In this document: piece after piece, positions 16,614-24,718 of the stretch
Layout of the letters: each line of letters opens with the position of its first letter
Numbering within the stretch: the first letter of the stretch is position 1
DNA from: Pedobacter soli
Lineage (GTDB): Bacteria > Bacteroidota > Bacteroidia > Sphingobacteriales > Sphingobacteriaceae
DNA length: 64,000 nucleotides
Assembly (NCBI RefSeq): GCF_900101435.1
Contig: NZ_FMZH01000008.1
Coordinates: 1-64,000 of the forward strand
Reading direction: 5' to 3'
Notes under the pieces: generated by a model
Database searches by the model: none
Seen by the model: the letters and a program-made list of their open reading frames with translations, nothing else
What the model was told of the DNA's origin: nothing
Made by a program: the position numbers and the translations under genes

Positions 16614-17900
16614 ATGATTTTTGAAAATAGTTTGGCATTTGCCCAAAGTATGGATAAGCAGGATCCCTTAAGCCATTTGCGCGATGAGTTTTTCTTTCCG
16701 CAACAGAATGGAGCGCCCTTTATTTACTTATGCGGAAATTCTCTTGGGCTTCAGCCTAAAACAGCAAAAAAATATATCGATCAGCAACTTTATAACTGGC
16801 AAAACCTGGCTGTAGAGGGTTGGTTTGAAGGCGATACCCCATGGATGTTTTTTCATAAAGCCCTCAAAGCGCTCATGGCACCTATTGTGGGAGCGAGTAG
16901 TCAGGAAGTTTCGCCAATGAACACCTTAACCGTTAACCTGCACTTGCTGATGGTGAGCTTTTACAAGCCAAAAGCCCAAAGGTTTAAAATTATTATGGAA
17001 GCCGGTGCCTTTCCATCCGATCAGTACGCTATTGAAAGCCAGGTGCGTTTTCACGGTTACGATCCCGACGAGGCCATTATCGAAGTGAGTCCAAGAGCTG
17101 GCGAATACACGTTAAGAACAGCTGATATTTTAGCTAAGATTGCCGAACATGGCGATGAAATTGCCCTCGTACTGTTTGGCGGAATCAATTACTTTACCGG
17201 CCAATGGTACGATATGCCGGCCATTACCAAAGCCGGCCATGAGGTTGGTGCTGTAGTGGGCTTTGATTTAGCACATGCTGCGGGTAATGTGCCTTTGCAA
17301 TTACATGATTGGGAAGTAGATTTTGCCTGCTGGTGCTCTTACAAATATCAAAATTCTGGTCCGGGTGGTATTAGCGGTATTTTTGTGCACGAAAAGCATT
17401 TTACCGATACCAGTTTAGATCGTTTTGCCGGATGGTGGGGCTATCAGGAACAAGAAAGGTTTAAAATGACCAAAGGTTTTGTGCCCGAGGTGGGCGCCGA
17501 TGGCTGGCAGGTAAGCTGTACACAGGTGATCCCGATGGCGCTCTACTATGCCTCATTGCAGATTTTTGAAAAAGCAGGGTTTATTGCGCCGCTGAGGGAA
17601 AAAAGCAAGCAATTAACCGCATACCTGAGTTATATCATTAAAGAAATAAACGGTATACTGGGCGAAGAACAATACCAGATTATTACCCCCGAAACAGAGG
17701 ACGATCGTGGTGCACAGTTATCTATCATTGCCAAACATCAGCCAAAGGTAATATTCAAGGCCTTAATGGATCACAATATCCTTGGCGACTGGCGCGAACC
17801 CAATGTAATCAGGTTAAGTCCGGTTCCGCTTTACAATAGTTTTGAAGACGTTTTTAAAACAGGCTCTGTGTTATTAAATATAAGCAAAACGCTGATCTGA
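16614..17900 (+). CDS. kynU: kynureninase
   Basis: A 428-residue PLP enzyme that cleaves L-kynurenine to anthranilate and alanine (or 3-hydroxykynurenine to 3-hydroxyanthranilate). Visible signatures: YLCGNSLGLQPK near the N-terminus, the PLP-lysine in CSYKYQNSGPGG (Lys244), GFDLAHAAGNVPL with the PLP-binding Asp218, and the RFAGWWGYQ segment typical of kynureninase. The ATG at 16614 (MIFENSLAFA) is preferred; an upstream GTG at 16557 would add a hydrophobic extension not found in the family. It is followed 37 bp later by tryptophan dioxygenase, giving a two-gene tryptophan catabolic operon. Confidence 0.93.
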   Translation: MIFENSLAFAQSMDKQDPLSHLRDEFFFPQQNGAPFIYLCGNSLGLQPKTAKKYIDQQLYNWQNLAVEGWFEGDTPWMFFHKALKALMAPIVGASSQEVSPMNTLTVNLHLLMVSFYKPKAQRFKIIMEAGAFPSDQYAIESQVRFHGYDPDEAIIEVSPRAGEYTLRTADILAKIAEHGDEIALVLFGGINYFTGQWYDMPAITKAGHEVGAVVGFDLAHAAGNVPLQLHDWEVDFACWCSYKYQNSGPGGISGIFVHEKHFTDTSLDRFAGWWGYQEQERFKMTKGFVPEVGADGWQVSCTQVIPMALYYASLQIFEKAGFIAPLREKSKQLTAYLSYIIKEINGILGEEQYQIITPETEDDRGAQLSIIAKHQPKVIFKALMDHNILGDWREPNVIRLSPVPLYNSFEDVFKTGSVLLNISKTLI

Positions 17901-17937
17901 TTTTACCAACACCATTATTGATCAAAAAAACGAAATT

Positions 17938-18906
17938 ATGGAACTGACTCCTGAAATTACCGACCGCCTGCTTAAACTGGAAGAAAAATATACTGCAATG
18001 GGCCAGGATATGGGCTCTTATCTGGATGGCTTGCTTTATGCCGATTTTTTAACCTATTGGGATTATATCCATCTGGATACACTTTTAAGCCTGCAAAACC
18101 CTAAAACACCTTTTCCTGATGAGGAAATCTTCATCATGTACCATCAGATTACGGAGTTGTACTTTAAATTAACCCTACACGAATGCAGGCAAATTGCCGA
18201 ACATACTGAGCTTACCGCTGCATTTTTTACCACCAGGGTTAAAAGGATCAACGCTTATTTTAATGCCTTAACCACTTCGTTTGAAGTAATGGTTGATGGC
18301 ATGGATAAAGAACAATTCCTGAAATTCAGGATGTCGCTGCTACCGGCCAGTGGTTTTCAGTCTGGCCAATACCGTATGATCGAGATTTGCGCAACCGATT
18401 TTAACCGCCTTGTTGATAAGAGCAAGCGTGCAGAACTAGCCAATGCAAGTATCGAAGCTCAGTTCGAACACATTTACTGGAAGTTTGGTGCTACCGAACT
18501 GGCTTCTGGCAAGCAGACCCTAACCTTAAAGCAGTTTATTAAAAAATACGCCGGACAGTTTTTGCAACTGGCTAAAGAAAGGGGCGAAACCAATTTCTCG
18601 GCCTTATATTTGCAATTGCAGGCCAAAGGCGAAGATGTATCAGCACTGGCTGAAGAATTGAGAAAGCTGGATTTATATGTAAACGTAGAGTGGCCACTTT
18701 CACATTACAAATCGGCGGTACGCTACCTGGAAAAAGATCCGGTTGATGTAGCAGCTACAGGTGGAACCAACTGGCAGAAATATCTGCCTCCGCGTTTCCA
18801 AAAAAGAATTTTCTATCCCTATTTGTGGACAGAAGAGCAGATGGAAGAGTGGGGTAAAGGCTGGGTGCTGGAAGTGTTAAAAAGCCAGCGAAGAGAAAAG
18901 TCTTAA
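17938..18906 (+). CDS. kynA: tryptophan 2,3-dioxygenase
   Basis: A 322-residue cytosolic haem enzyme that opens the indole ring of tryptophan to N-formylkynurenine. Signatures: MYHQITELYFKLTLHE with the active-site His69, LLPASGFQSGQYRMIE with the substrate-binding Arg, the proximal haem ligand His256 in EWPLSHYKSAVRYLE, and the TGGTNWQKYL substrate loop. It shares an operon with kynU. Kynurenine formamidase, kynurenine 3-monooxygenase and 3-hydroxyanthranilate dioxygenase are not in the window, so the local pair alone would end at anthranilate if a formamidase exists elsewhere. Confidence 0.94.
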   Translation: MELTPEITDRLLKLEEKYTAMGQDMGSYLDGLLYADFLTYWDYIHLDTLLSLQNPKTPFPDEEIFIMYHQITELYFKLTLHECRQIAEHTELTAAFFTTRVKRINAYFNALTTSFEVMVDGMDKEQFLKFRMSLLPASGFQSGQYRMIEICATDFNRLVDKSKRAELANASIEAQFEHIYWKFGATELASGKQTLTLKQFIKKYAGQFLQLAKERGETNFSALYLQLQAKGEDVSALAEELRKLDLYVNVEWPLSHYKSAVRYLEKDPVDVAATGGTNWQKYLPPRFQKRIFYPYLWTEEQMEEWGKGWVLEVLKSQRREKS

Positions 18907-18939
18907 TCCTACTTAAGAAATATTCATAAACATTATACC

Positions 18940-18965
18940 AATGGTCTGTCTCACTACAGACCATT
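18940..18965 (+). terminator. terminator of the kynUA operon
   Basis: A perfect 10-bp inverted repeat AATGGTCTGT / ACAGACCATT with a 6-nt loop is followed by TTTATTTT, 33 bp after the kynA stop codon. It isolates the operon from the hydrolase gene downstream. Confidence 0.85.
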
Positions 18966-19133
18966 TTTATTTTAAAAAAAGTCTTAACCGGCAATTCCAC
19001 TGCCGCTTTACCCCGCTAACTGCCCAAGTCAGCTGGTAATATGTCCGGTTCACTTTTTTATGGCCGTTTTTTACCTGCTATGCCACTAGTTTTGGGTCTG
19101 CAATTAATAAATCAACCCTTAAAAACAATAAAC

Positions 19134-20177
19134 ATGAAAAAATTATCAATCCAACAACGTGCAGGTAAATTGGCCAGAACAGCTATGTATATTTTAGGAC
19201 TTCAGTTAATTGGTTTTGGCTCGGCACAGGCTGCGCAAAACAATTTAACCGACAGCAACACCCTGGCCGAAAAACCATTGGCAGCAACAAAACATATTAA
19301 AGCCGGCGTACTGGATGTAGGTTATGCCGAAGCTGGTCCGGTTAACGGAGAAGCTGTGATCCTTCTTCATGGCTGGCCATATGATATCGACAGTTATACC
19401 GAAGTAACACATATTCTTACTGCAAAAGGCTATCATGTATTCGTTCCATACTTAAGGGGCTATGGTACCACCCGGTTTCTTTCTGCTGCTACGCCCCGCA
19501 ACGGACAGCAATCGGCAGTTGCCGTTGATATTGTAGCCTTTATGGATGCCCTGAAAATTAAAAAAGCCATTTTGGGTGGCTATGACTGGGGTGCACGCAC
19601 AGCAGATATCGTCGCAGCGCTATGGCCTGAACGGGTTAAAGGATTGGTGTCAGTAAGTGGTTATTTAATTGGTAGTCAGGCAGGAAATGTGGCTCCGCTG
19701 CCACCAAAAGCAGAGTTGGCCTGGTGGTATCAGTTCTATTTTGCAACAGACCGTGGTGCAGCAGGTTATGCAGCCAATACCAAAGCCTTTAACAAACAAA
19801 TCTGGCAGCTGGCCTCTCCAAAATGGAATTTTAGCGATGCCACTTACGAACAATCGGCCAAAGGTTTTGATAACCCTGACAATGTACAGGTAGTGATTGA
19901 CAATTACCGCTGGAGATTAGGCTTAAGCAAAGGAGAAGCCAAATATGATGCATTTGAAGCAAAACTGGCTACTGCACCAGCCATATCGGTACCAACAGTA
20001 ACCTTAGAGGGCGATGCTAACGGCGCGCCACATCCAGACCCTTCACAATATGCCAATAAATTTACCGGTAAATATGTGCACCATACCATTACCGGAGGCA
20101 TTGGGCACGTATTACCTCAGGAAGCCCCACAGGCTTTTGCAGATGCCATCATTGAGGTTACAAGTATGGCGAAATAG
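19134..20177 (+). CDS. exported alpha/beta hydrolase, epoxide-hydrolase/dehalogenase type
   Basis: A 347-residue protein with a long signal peptide (to about residue 34, ending AQAAQ). The hydrolase fold shows the oxyanion motif LLHGWP (77-82), the nucleophile elbow GGYDWGARTA with Asp151 in place of Ser, and the catalytic His325 in GGIGHVLPQEAP. An Asp nucleophile followed by Trp-Gly is typical of epoxide hydrolases and haloalkane/fluoroacetate dehalogenases. The start at 19134 is chosen because the upstream ATG at 19041 adds 31 residues ahead of the signal peptide. It converges with a TetR gene whose stop lies only 3 bp away, with no terminator between. Confidence 0.85.
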   Translation: MKKLSIQQRAGKLARTAMYILGLQLIGFGSAQAAQNNLTDSNTLAEKPLAATKHIKAGVLDVGYAEAGPVNGEAVILLHGWPYDIDSYTEVTHILTAKGYHVFVPYLRGYGTTRFLSAATPRNGQQSAVAVDIVAFMDALKIKKAILGGYDWGARTADIVAALWPERVKGLVSVSGYLIGSQAGNVAPLPPKAELAWWYQFYFATDRGAAGYAANTKAFNKQIWQLASPKWNFSDATYEQSAKGFDNPDNVQVVIDNYRWRLGLSKGEAKYDAFEAKLATAPAISVPTVTLEGDANGAPHPDPSQYANKFTGKYVHHTITGGIGHVLPQEAPQAFADAIIEVTSMAK

Positions 20178-20180
20178 TTA

Positions 20181-20774
20181 TCATTTGCCATTAAAAATCA
20201 GCTCCATAATCATCGCTTTCCTAGCTGTAATCAATTCATTAAAAGCACCATCAGCAAGCTGAAACAACTGTTTGTACAATGGAGCCATAATCAGCGGATA
20301 AGATAATAACGAAAAGAGGTTCATCAGGAATTGAGAGGGAGGCATTGCTTTAAGATTGCCCGAATCCATTTCCTGTTGTACTTCGTTTAAAAAGCTTTTA
20401 ACAGGTTCTGAATCTATATTGCCTACCAGCTGTTTCCCCACTGTGTTGATTTCAGTAACCATAAAAGTTTCCTGATAGGGGAAAGCCATCATATCCTTTA
20501 AAAATACTTCAATCAGAAATTCTACCTTTTGTTTGAAAGGTTTAGCCGATACCATACATTGGTTGAGGCGTTCGCTCAAACCTTGCATCGCTTCCTGAAA
20601 AACAGCTGCAATTAGTAAATCCCTCGATCGGAAATAGTAATGTAGCGAAGTACGGTTTACACCTGCAGCATCGGCAATTTCCTGTGTTGTGGCATGCAGT
20701 TTACCTTCGGCAAAAATGAGTCTTTTTGCTGTATCTTTAATCAGTTGTTCCGTTCCGGTATTTTTAAGTGGCAT
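20181..20774 (-). CDS. TetR/AcrR-family transcriptional regulator
   Basis: A 197-residue regulator with an N-terminal TetR helix-turn-helix (about residues 8-55: RLIFAEGKLHATTQEIADAA and NRTSLHYYFRSRDLLIAAVF) and an all-helical ligand domain. It begins 16 bp after the stop of the ABC-F gene and is therefore probably its operon partner and autoregulator. The ligand is unknown; an antibiotic that binds the ribosome or a membrane would fit the neighbour. Confidence 0.9.
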   Translation of the reverse strand: MPLKNTGTEQLIKDTAKRLIFAEGKLHATTQEIADAAGVNRTSLHYYFRSRDLLIAAVFQEAMQGLSERLNQCMVSAKPFKQKVEFLIEVFLKDMMAFPYQETFMVTEINTVGKQLVGNIDSEPVKSFLNEVQQEMDSGNLKAMPPSQFLMNLFSLLSYPLIMAPLYKQLFQLADGAFNELITARKAMIMELIFNGK

Positions 20775-20790
20775 GTTATTGTTTATTCTT

Positions 20791-22380
20791 CTAACTTAAA
20801 TTTAGGTGGCTGTTGATCCCAATTTCGCTGATAAAATAGGCATCGTGCGAGATTACCAGCAATGTTCCTTCATAGTTTTTAATGGCTGCGGTAAGTACTT
20901 CCAGGCTCTTCAAATCAAGATTGTTGGTCGGTTCGTCTAAAATAAGCAGATCAGGTTTCAGATTACTTACCGAAAGGCAACAGAGTGCAAGCTTCATTTT
21001 TTCGCCACCACTCAATCCTGCACATTTCCGGTCGAAAGCGGCTGCATCAAACTGAGAATGTACGAGTAATGCCCTGATTTCGTGCTCCTGAAGTCCGATA
21101 GAATTGTACTCCTGTATCTGTTCGTAAATGCTTAAATCAGCTTTAATCATGGCATAATCCTGATCGAGGTAAAGATAGGAAAAATCGCTGGAGCTGTAGT
21201 TCCCCTGCATGGGTTGCAGCTCACCTGTTACTACTTTGAGTAAAGTGCTTTTGCCCGAACCATTTGCACCTTCAACCTGCATCCGCTCTCCGGATCGTAG
21301 CTGAAAACTGATCGTTTGTTGCAACAAGGGCAGGGTATATCCAAAGTTGATCGCCTGGGCATCAATCAGTAATTTGCCATGGTGCATTTCGGAAGCTGTA
21401 ATATTAATTTTTAATACCTGATACTGCTGAATTTGCGACCGTGTTTCCTGCATGTGTTCTTGCAAGCCTGTTATCTTTTCGTTTTGTGCATCAAGCACTT
21501 TAGCTGTACTGCGTTCCGATTTGCTCTTTAATCCACCTGCAATAATACGCGGAAGCGAGTTGCTTTGTCCGGCACTTTTACCACGCTGCTCTTGTTTTTG
21601 GCGCTGATATGCTACATCCCGGGCTTTCTTTTCAGTTTGTTTAAGTGTTTTGGCCTGTTCGTTAAGCTGTGCATGCAAAGCATTAACTTTTTCCAGTTTT
21701 TGTTGCTGATAGAACTCAAAATTGCCACCATAAACTTCAATACCCTTTTTGCTCAATTCGAGCGTTTTGTTCATCAGGTTAAGCAGGGCTCTGTCGTGAC
21801 TAACCACCAGAATGGTTGCCTTGCTCTGCTCAATAAGCTGGTACAGTTTGCTGCGGGTTTGCGTATCCAGGTGGTTGGAAGGTTCATCCAGTAAAATCAG
21901 TTCGGGCTGGTGCAGGTCTATACTGGCCAAGAAAATCTTTGTTTTCTGCCCGCCGCTTAAACCACCAAGTAACTGATCGGTTGACAAATGTTCAAGTCCC
22001 CATTTTTTGAGCGCCTGACTTACTTTCTGCTCAATTTCCCAATCATCATCCAGATCGGTAAAATGTTGCGGATCAGGATCGCCAGCCAAAATAGCTTGCA
22101 GCGCTTTCAGTTTTTGGTCAATCCCAAGGGCTCGGCCAACAGTGTACCGATCGTATTCGCCTAAATGCTGTGGAATGTACCAGGGTTTTTCCGGAGTAAT
22201 AATTTCGCCCGAACCAGGTTGCATAGCACCAGCAAGCATTTTAAGCAGGGTTGATTTGCCCACGCCATTAATACCAACTAATGCTGCTTTATCGCCACTG
22301 GCAATGTTCAACGAAAGGTTATTGAAAAGCTGTTCGTTATCGGGATGTGTATAAGAAAGGGATCGGATAATTAAACTCAT
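20791..22380 (-). CDS. ABC-F family ATP-binding cassette protein
   Basis: A 529-residue cytosolic protein with two ABC domains and no membrane segments. First domain: Walker A GINGVGKST (36-44), signature LSGGQKTK, Walker B LILLDEPSNHLD. Second domain: Walker A GANGSGKST, signature LSGGEKMK, Walker B LLILDEPTNNLD. A charged, Gln/Lys-rich linker (about 225-310) lies between them. ABC-F proteins act on the ribosome; some protect it from antibiotics, others are translation factors. Pairing with a TetR gene favours an inducible protection role, but sequence alone does not settle this. Confidence 0.9.
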   Translation of the reverse strand: MSLIIRSLSYTHPDNEQLFNNLSLNIASGDKAALVGINGVGKSTLLKMLAGAMQPGSGEIITPEKPWYIPQHLGEYDRYTVGRALGIDQKLKALQAILAGDPDPQHFTDLDDDWEIEQKVSQALKKWGLEHLSTDQLLGGLSGGQKTKIFLASIDLHQPELILLDEPSNHLDTQTRSKLYQLIEQSKATILVVSHDRALLNLMNKTLELSKKGIEVYGGNFEFYQQQKLEKVNALHAQLNEQAKTLKQTEKKARDVAYQRQKQEQRGKSAGQSNSLPRIIAGGLKSKSERSTAKVLDAQNEKITGLQEHMQETRSQIQQYQVLKINITASEMHHGKLLIDAQAINFGYTLPLLQQTISFQLRSGERMQVEGANGSGKSTLLKVVTGELQPMQGNYSSSDFSYLYLDQDYAMIKADLSIYEQIQEYNSIGLQEHEIRALLVHSQFDAAAFDRKCAGLSGGEKMKLALCCLSVSNLKPDLLILDEPTNNLDLKSLEVLTAAIKNYEGTLLVISHDAYFISEIGINSHLNLS

Positions 22381-22418
22381 AGCGGCTAAACATTAAGCAG
22401 ATAAAATATTTATGACTG

Positions 22419-22447
22419 CAAAGATATTATTCTTTTTTGTTTAACAA
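22419..22447 (-). promoter_or_regulatory. promoter of the ABC-F/TetR operon
   Basis: On the reverse strand a perfect -7 box TATCTTTG (22426-22419) is preceded by a -33 TTG (22447-22445) with an 18-bp spacer. Transcription would start about 30 bp upstream of the ABC-F start codon. Confidence 0.6.
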
Positions 22448-22925
22448 AAATGTTAAAATAAAAAAATATAAAAAGTATTTAGTGAAATTGCCTGATAATG
22501 AATCTGTAATATCTTGTGCTATTTGCAAATGCGATGAATTTACCAGTGTGCTTTGCGAAGAAAAGAGTAGGAGGAACTAAGTTTTTGAAAGGTAAATTAG
22601 GGGAGACCCCTATTATTTTTAATAAAGTATACTAAAATGGTCGACTTTTTTCTATATTTGGCCAGTCACCAGGATCGCTTTGTGGTCAGTCGGGTGAATT
22701 TCAACAATTCAAAAAAAAATAACATCCTGGTTGTGCAATATGCGGCGCTTTATGTAATGGTGGAAAATTCATTTAGTCCACATGGCGTACAATCCAGGGT
22801 GTTATTTTAAAGCTTTCACAAGATACGACTAAGCCCTCATTACAGTCTGATTATCACAGAAAAAATAAATACTATAAAATCTATAGATTTAATTGGTTTT
22901 TAATATTTTTTGTTTTACCTTTACA
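22448..22925. other. intergenic stretch with possible small transcript
   Basis: This stretch lies between the ABC-F promoter and the riboswitch pair. It contains a TAGGGG/CCCCTA hairpin (22598-22612), a -7-like TATATTTG at 22653 and an 8-bp complementary pair ACCAGGAT/ATCCTGGT enclosing about 50 nt (22668-22736). A 57-codon open frame (22637-22810) overlaps them but has no recognisable domain. I cannot say whether it encodes a small RNA, a small protein or nothing. Confidence 0.3.
22893..22923 (+). promoter_or_regulatory. candidate promoter for the riboswitch-controlled operon
   Basis: A -33 TTG at 22893-22895 and a -7-like TACCTTTA at 22916-22923 are separated by 20 bp. The transcript would begin a few bases later, directly ahead of the first aptamer-like element. 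Confidence 0.45.
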
Positions 22926-23062
22926 GCATCTAGTAATTCCACCAATAGTAGATAATTTATACAGAAGAAGGGAGAGGGAGCCTCGTTAATCTTCTAGCAA
23001 CTTTTCAGCAATGAAATAAGTGCTTTACTCATTCCGGAGGTATTCCGGAAAAATAAATTTAC
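22926..23062 (+). promoter_or_regulatory. SAM-I-like (S-box) riboswitch candidate, copy 1
   Basis: The element folds into the four-helix plan of SAM-I aptamers. P1 is AATTTAT (22954-22960) with ATAAATT (23053-23059). P2 is AGAAGA (22963-22968) with TCTTCT (22990-22995) and contains the S-box core GAGGGA (22974-22979). GCAAC (22997-23001) leads into P3 TTTCA/TGAAA (23003-23007 with 23012-23016). The J3/4-like AAGTGCTTTACTC follows, then P4 CCGGA/TCCGG (23034-23038 with 23044-23048). The P2 tip differs from the canonical GGCCC..GAA, so it may be a variant class. The ligand is inferred, not shown. Confidence 0.65.
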
Positions 23063-23172
23063 TGCATCTAATAATTCCACCACTAGTAGATGATTTATAC
23101 AGAAGAAGGGAGAGGGAGCCTCATTGATCTTCTAGCAACTTTTCAGCAATGAAATAAGTGCTTTACTCATTC
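22926..23172 (+). repeat. 109-bp direct repeat, two copies
   Basis: 22926-23034 and 23064-23172 are the same length and differ at only five positions, with about 29 bp of unrelated DNA between them. The repeat covers P1 (5' arm) to J3/4 of the riboswitch-like elements. Confidence 0.95.
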
Positions 23173-23203
23173 GCCTCAATTTTTGTGGTGAAAAATAAAT
23201 TAA
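23064..23203 (+). promoter_or_regulatory. SAM-I-like (S-box) riboswitch candidate, copy 2
   Basis: The first 109 nt repeat copy 1 with five substitutions. P1 is GATTTAT (23092-23098) with ATAAATT (23195-23201), using one G.U pair. P4 is unrelated in sequence to that of copy 1 but still pairs: TTCGCC (23170-23175) with GGTGAA (23187-23192). Conservation of pairing without conservation of sequence argues for a selected RNA fold. The 3' arm of P1 ends 9 nt before the start codon of the Cys-Cys leader peptide, so ligand-closed P1 could block translation of that leader. Confidence 0.65.
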
Positions 23204-23210
23204 CTAAGAT

Positions 23211-23252
23211 ATGAAAACACTTAAACTACAAAATTCCCGCTGCTGCAAATAG
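23211..23252 (+). CDS. 13-residue Cys-Cys leader peptide, candidate attenuator uORF
   Basis: The frame MKTLKLQNSRCCK starts at ATG 23211, right after the second riboswitch-like element and behind an A-rich ribosome-binding context. Two consecutive Cys codons (TGC TGC) stand just before the stop. The stop codon TAG lies in the loop of a perfect 8-bp hairpin (23244-23262). This is the classic design for a ribosome-stalling leader that senses charged tRNA-Cys. It is below usual ORF size limits and would be missed by gene callers. Confidence 0.55.
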   Translation: MKTLKLQNSRCCK

Positions 23253-23262
23253 CATTTGCAGT
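23244..23262 (+). promoter_or_regulatory. hairpin overlapping the leader peptide stop codon
   Basis: Arms overlap the end of the leader ORF: CTGCAAAT pairs perfectly with ATTTGCAG around an AGC loop, and the 5' arm includes part of the Cys-Cys codons. A T-run follows about 20 nt later (23280-23285). A ribosome stalled on the Cys codons would keep this hairpin from forming. Confidence 0.5.
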
Positions 23263-23377
23263 TACAAACATGCTTTCCATTTTTTAATTAAGCGGCTGGT
23301 AATTTACCGGTCAGGGGAATGGTATGTCTGCTGCACAGGGTTTTAGAAACAGGAATACTAAACTAAAAACCATAAAC

Positions 23378-24697
23378 ATGAACTTTAAAAACTATCTACC
23401 CGCACTTAAAGGCCTAACTTTGGGGCTGTTCATCAGTAGTTCGGCTTTTTCGGCAACCGTTAATCCGCCTGCGGCTTTTATAAAAGAAGGCATCTGGCGT
23501 GGTGTGTTCACGGTAAGCGAATCGGCTGTTCCTTTCAATTTCGAATTCAAGGGCAAAGATCCCGAGCATGCTGTTTTTACCTTGCTTAATGGCTCTCGCC
23601 GTGATGATTTTCATGTGCAACGACTTGGCAAAGATTCGATTTTCGTAAAAATGAATACCTACGATGCTGCCCTGGTTGCTAAAATAGAACCCAATGGTAC
23701 GCTAAGTGGCGAGTACCGGAGTCTTGTTCCTGGTTTCAGGGGTAATGCTCTACCATTTACTGCCGAGCCAGGTAAGACTTATCGTTTTTTTGAGCCCGGT
23801 AAAGATGTAAAACCTGCTGCCGATTTATCGGGCAAATGGGAACTAAAACTGTACAGCAAAGAGGCTGTGCCGGCATCAATTGCGGTGTTAAAACAAAACG
23901 GAAATAAGCTTACTGGTGTAATTATGACAGTTGTGGGTGATAGCCGTGAAATTGAAGGCACCATTCAGGGAAATGAATTTGCCTTATCGGGTTTTACCGG
24001 CCCAAGCCCTTTTATCATTAAAGGAAAGGTAAACGAAGATGGCACGCTTTCAGGCGATCAGGGTTTTGGGATCTACAAAAACATCAAGTTCGATGCCACT
24101 AAAAATACCGACGCCAACCTGCCCGATCCCTATAAATTAACCTTTTTGAAAGAAGGCTATAAAAAGCTCGATTTTACCTTTCCTGATCTTAAGGGTAAAC
24201 CGGTTTCACTAAGTGATGATAAGTACAAAGGCAAAGTGGTAATTGTCGAAATTATTGGTACCTGGTGCCCTAACTGTACTGATCAGACTGTTTTTCTTTC
24301 GCCCTGGTTTAACAAAAACCAAAAACGCGGTGTAGAAGCCATTGCCATTGGTTTTGAACAAAAAGACAGTCTGGCTTATGCCCAATACACGCTCGGAAAG
24401 CTGAGAGATAAATACGATATCAAATACGACATCTTATTTGGTGGCCTTGCCGATAAAAAACTGGTATCGCAGAAATTACCTGCACTGAACAAATTTATTG
24501 CTTTTCCAACTACCATCATTATCGATAGAAAAGGAGAGGTACGCGAAATTTACACGGGTTATACTGGCACAGTAACCGGCAAATACTACGACGATTATGA
24601 GAAGAAATTTAACCGCGTGCTCGACGAACTGATTGCTGAACCAGCATCTGAAACTGCAGCTATAAATAACCAGAATGAATCATTAAAAGGAAAATAA
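23378..24697 (+). CDS. exported thioredoxin-fold protein, WCPNC type (copy 1)
   Basis: A 439-residue protein with a signal peptide (1-22, ending AFSA), an N-terminal beta-rich region of unknown family (about 30-265, with GVFTVSESAVPFNFEFKGKD) and a C-terminal TlpA/redoxin domain with active site GTWCPNCTDQ. A CPNC motif is unusual for TlpA proteins. Start at ATG 23378 is used; an upstream ATG at 23324 lacks signal-peptide character. It is the first large gene downstream of the tandem riboswitch/leader region, and its close paralogue follows 21 bp later. It may reduce or sense extracytoplasmic disulfides. Confidence 0.85.
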   Translation: MNFKNYLPALKGLTLGLFISSSAFSATVNPPAAFIKEGIWRGVFTVSESAVPFNFEFKGKDPEHAVFTLLNGSRRDDFHVQRLGKDSIFVKMNTYDAALVAKIEPNGTLSGEYRSLVPGFRGNALPFTAEPGKTYRFFEPGKDVKPAADLSGKWELKLYSKEAVPASIAVLKQNGNKLTGVIMTVVGDSREIEGTIQGNEFALSGFTGPSPFIIKGKVNEDGTLSGDQGFGIYKNIKFDATKNTDANLPDPYKLTFLKEGYKKLDFTFPDLKGKPVSLSDDKYKGKVVIVEIIGTWCPNCTDQTVFLSPWFNKNQKRGVEAIAIGFEQKDSLAYAQYTLGKLRDKYDIKYDILFGGLADKKLVSQKLPALNKFIAFPTTIIIDRKGEVREIYTGYTGTVTGKYYDDYEKKFNRVLDELIAEPASETAAINNQNESLKGK

Positions 24698-24718
24698 TCA
24701 TTTAAAAACCAATATCAA

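Noticed and set aside
18942..19040. Cys-containing leader ORF before the hydrolase, by analogy with 23211
   Set aside because: The only open frame starts inside the kynA terminator, has Cys residues at unremarkable positions and no hairpin at its stop.
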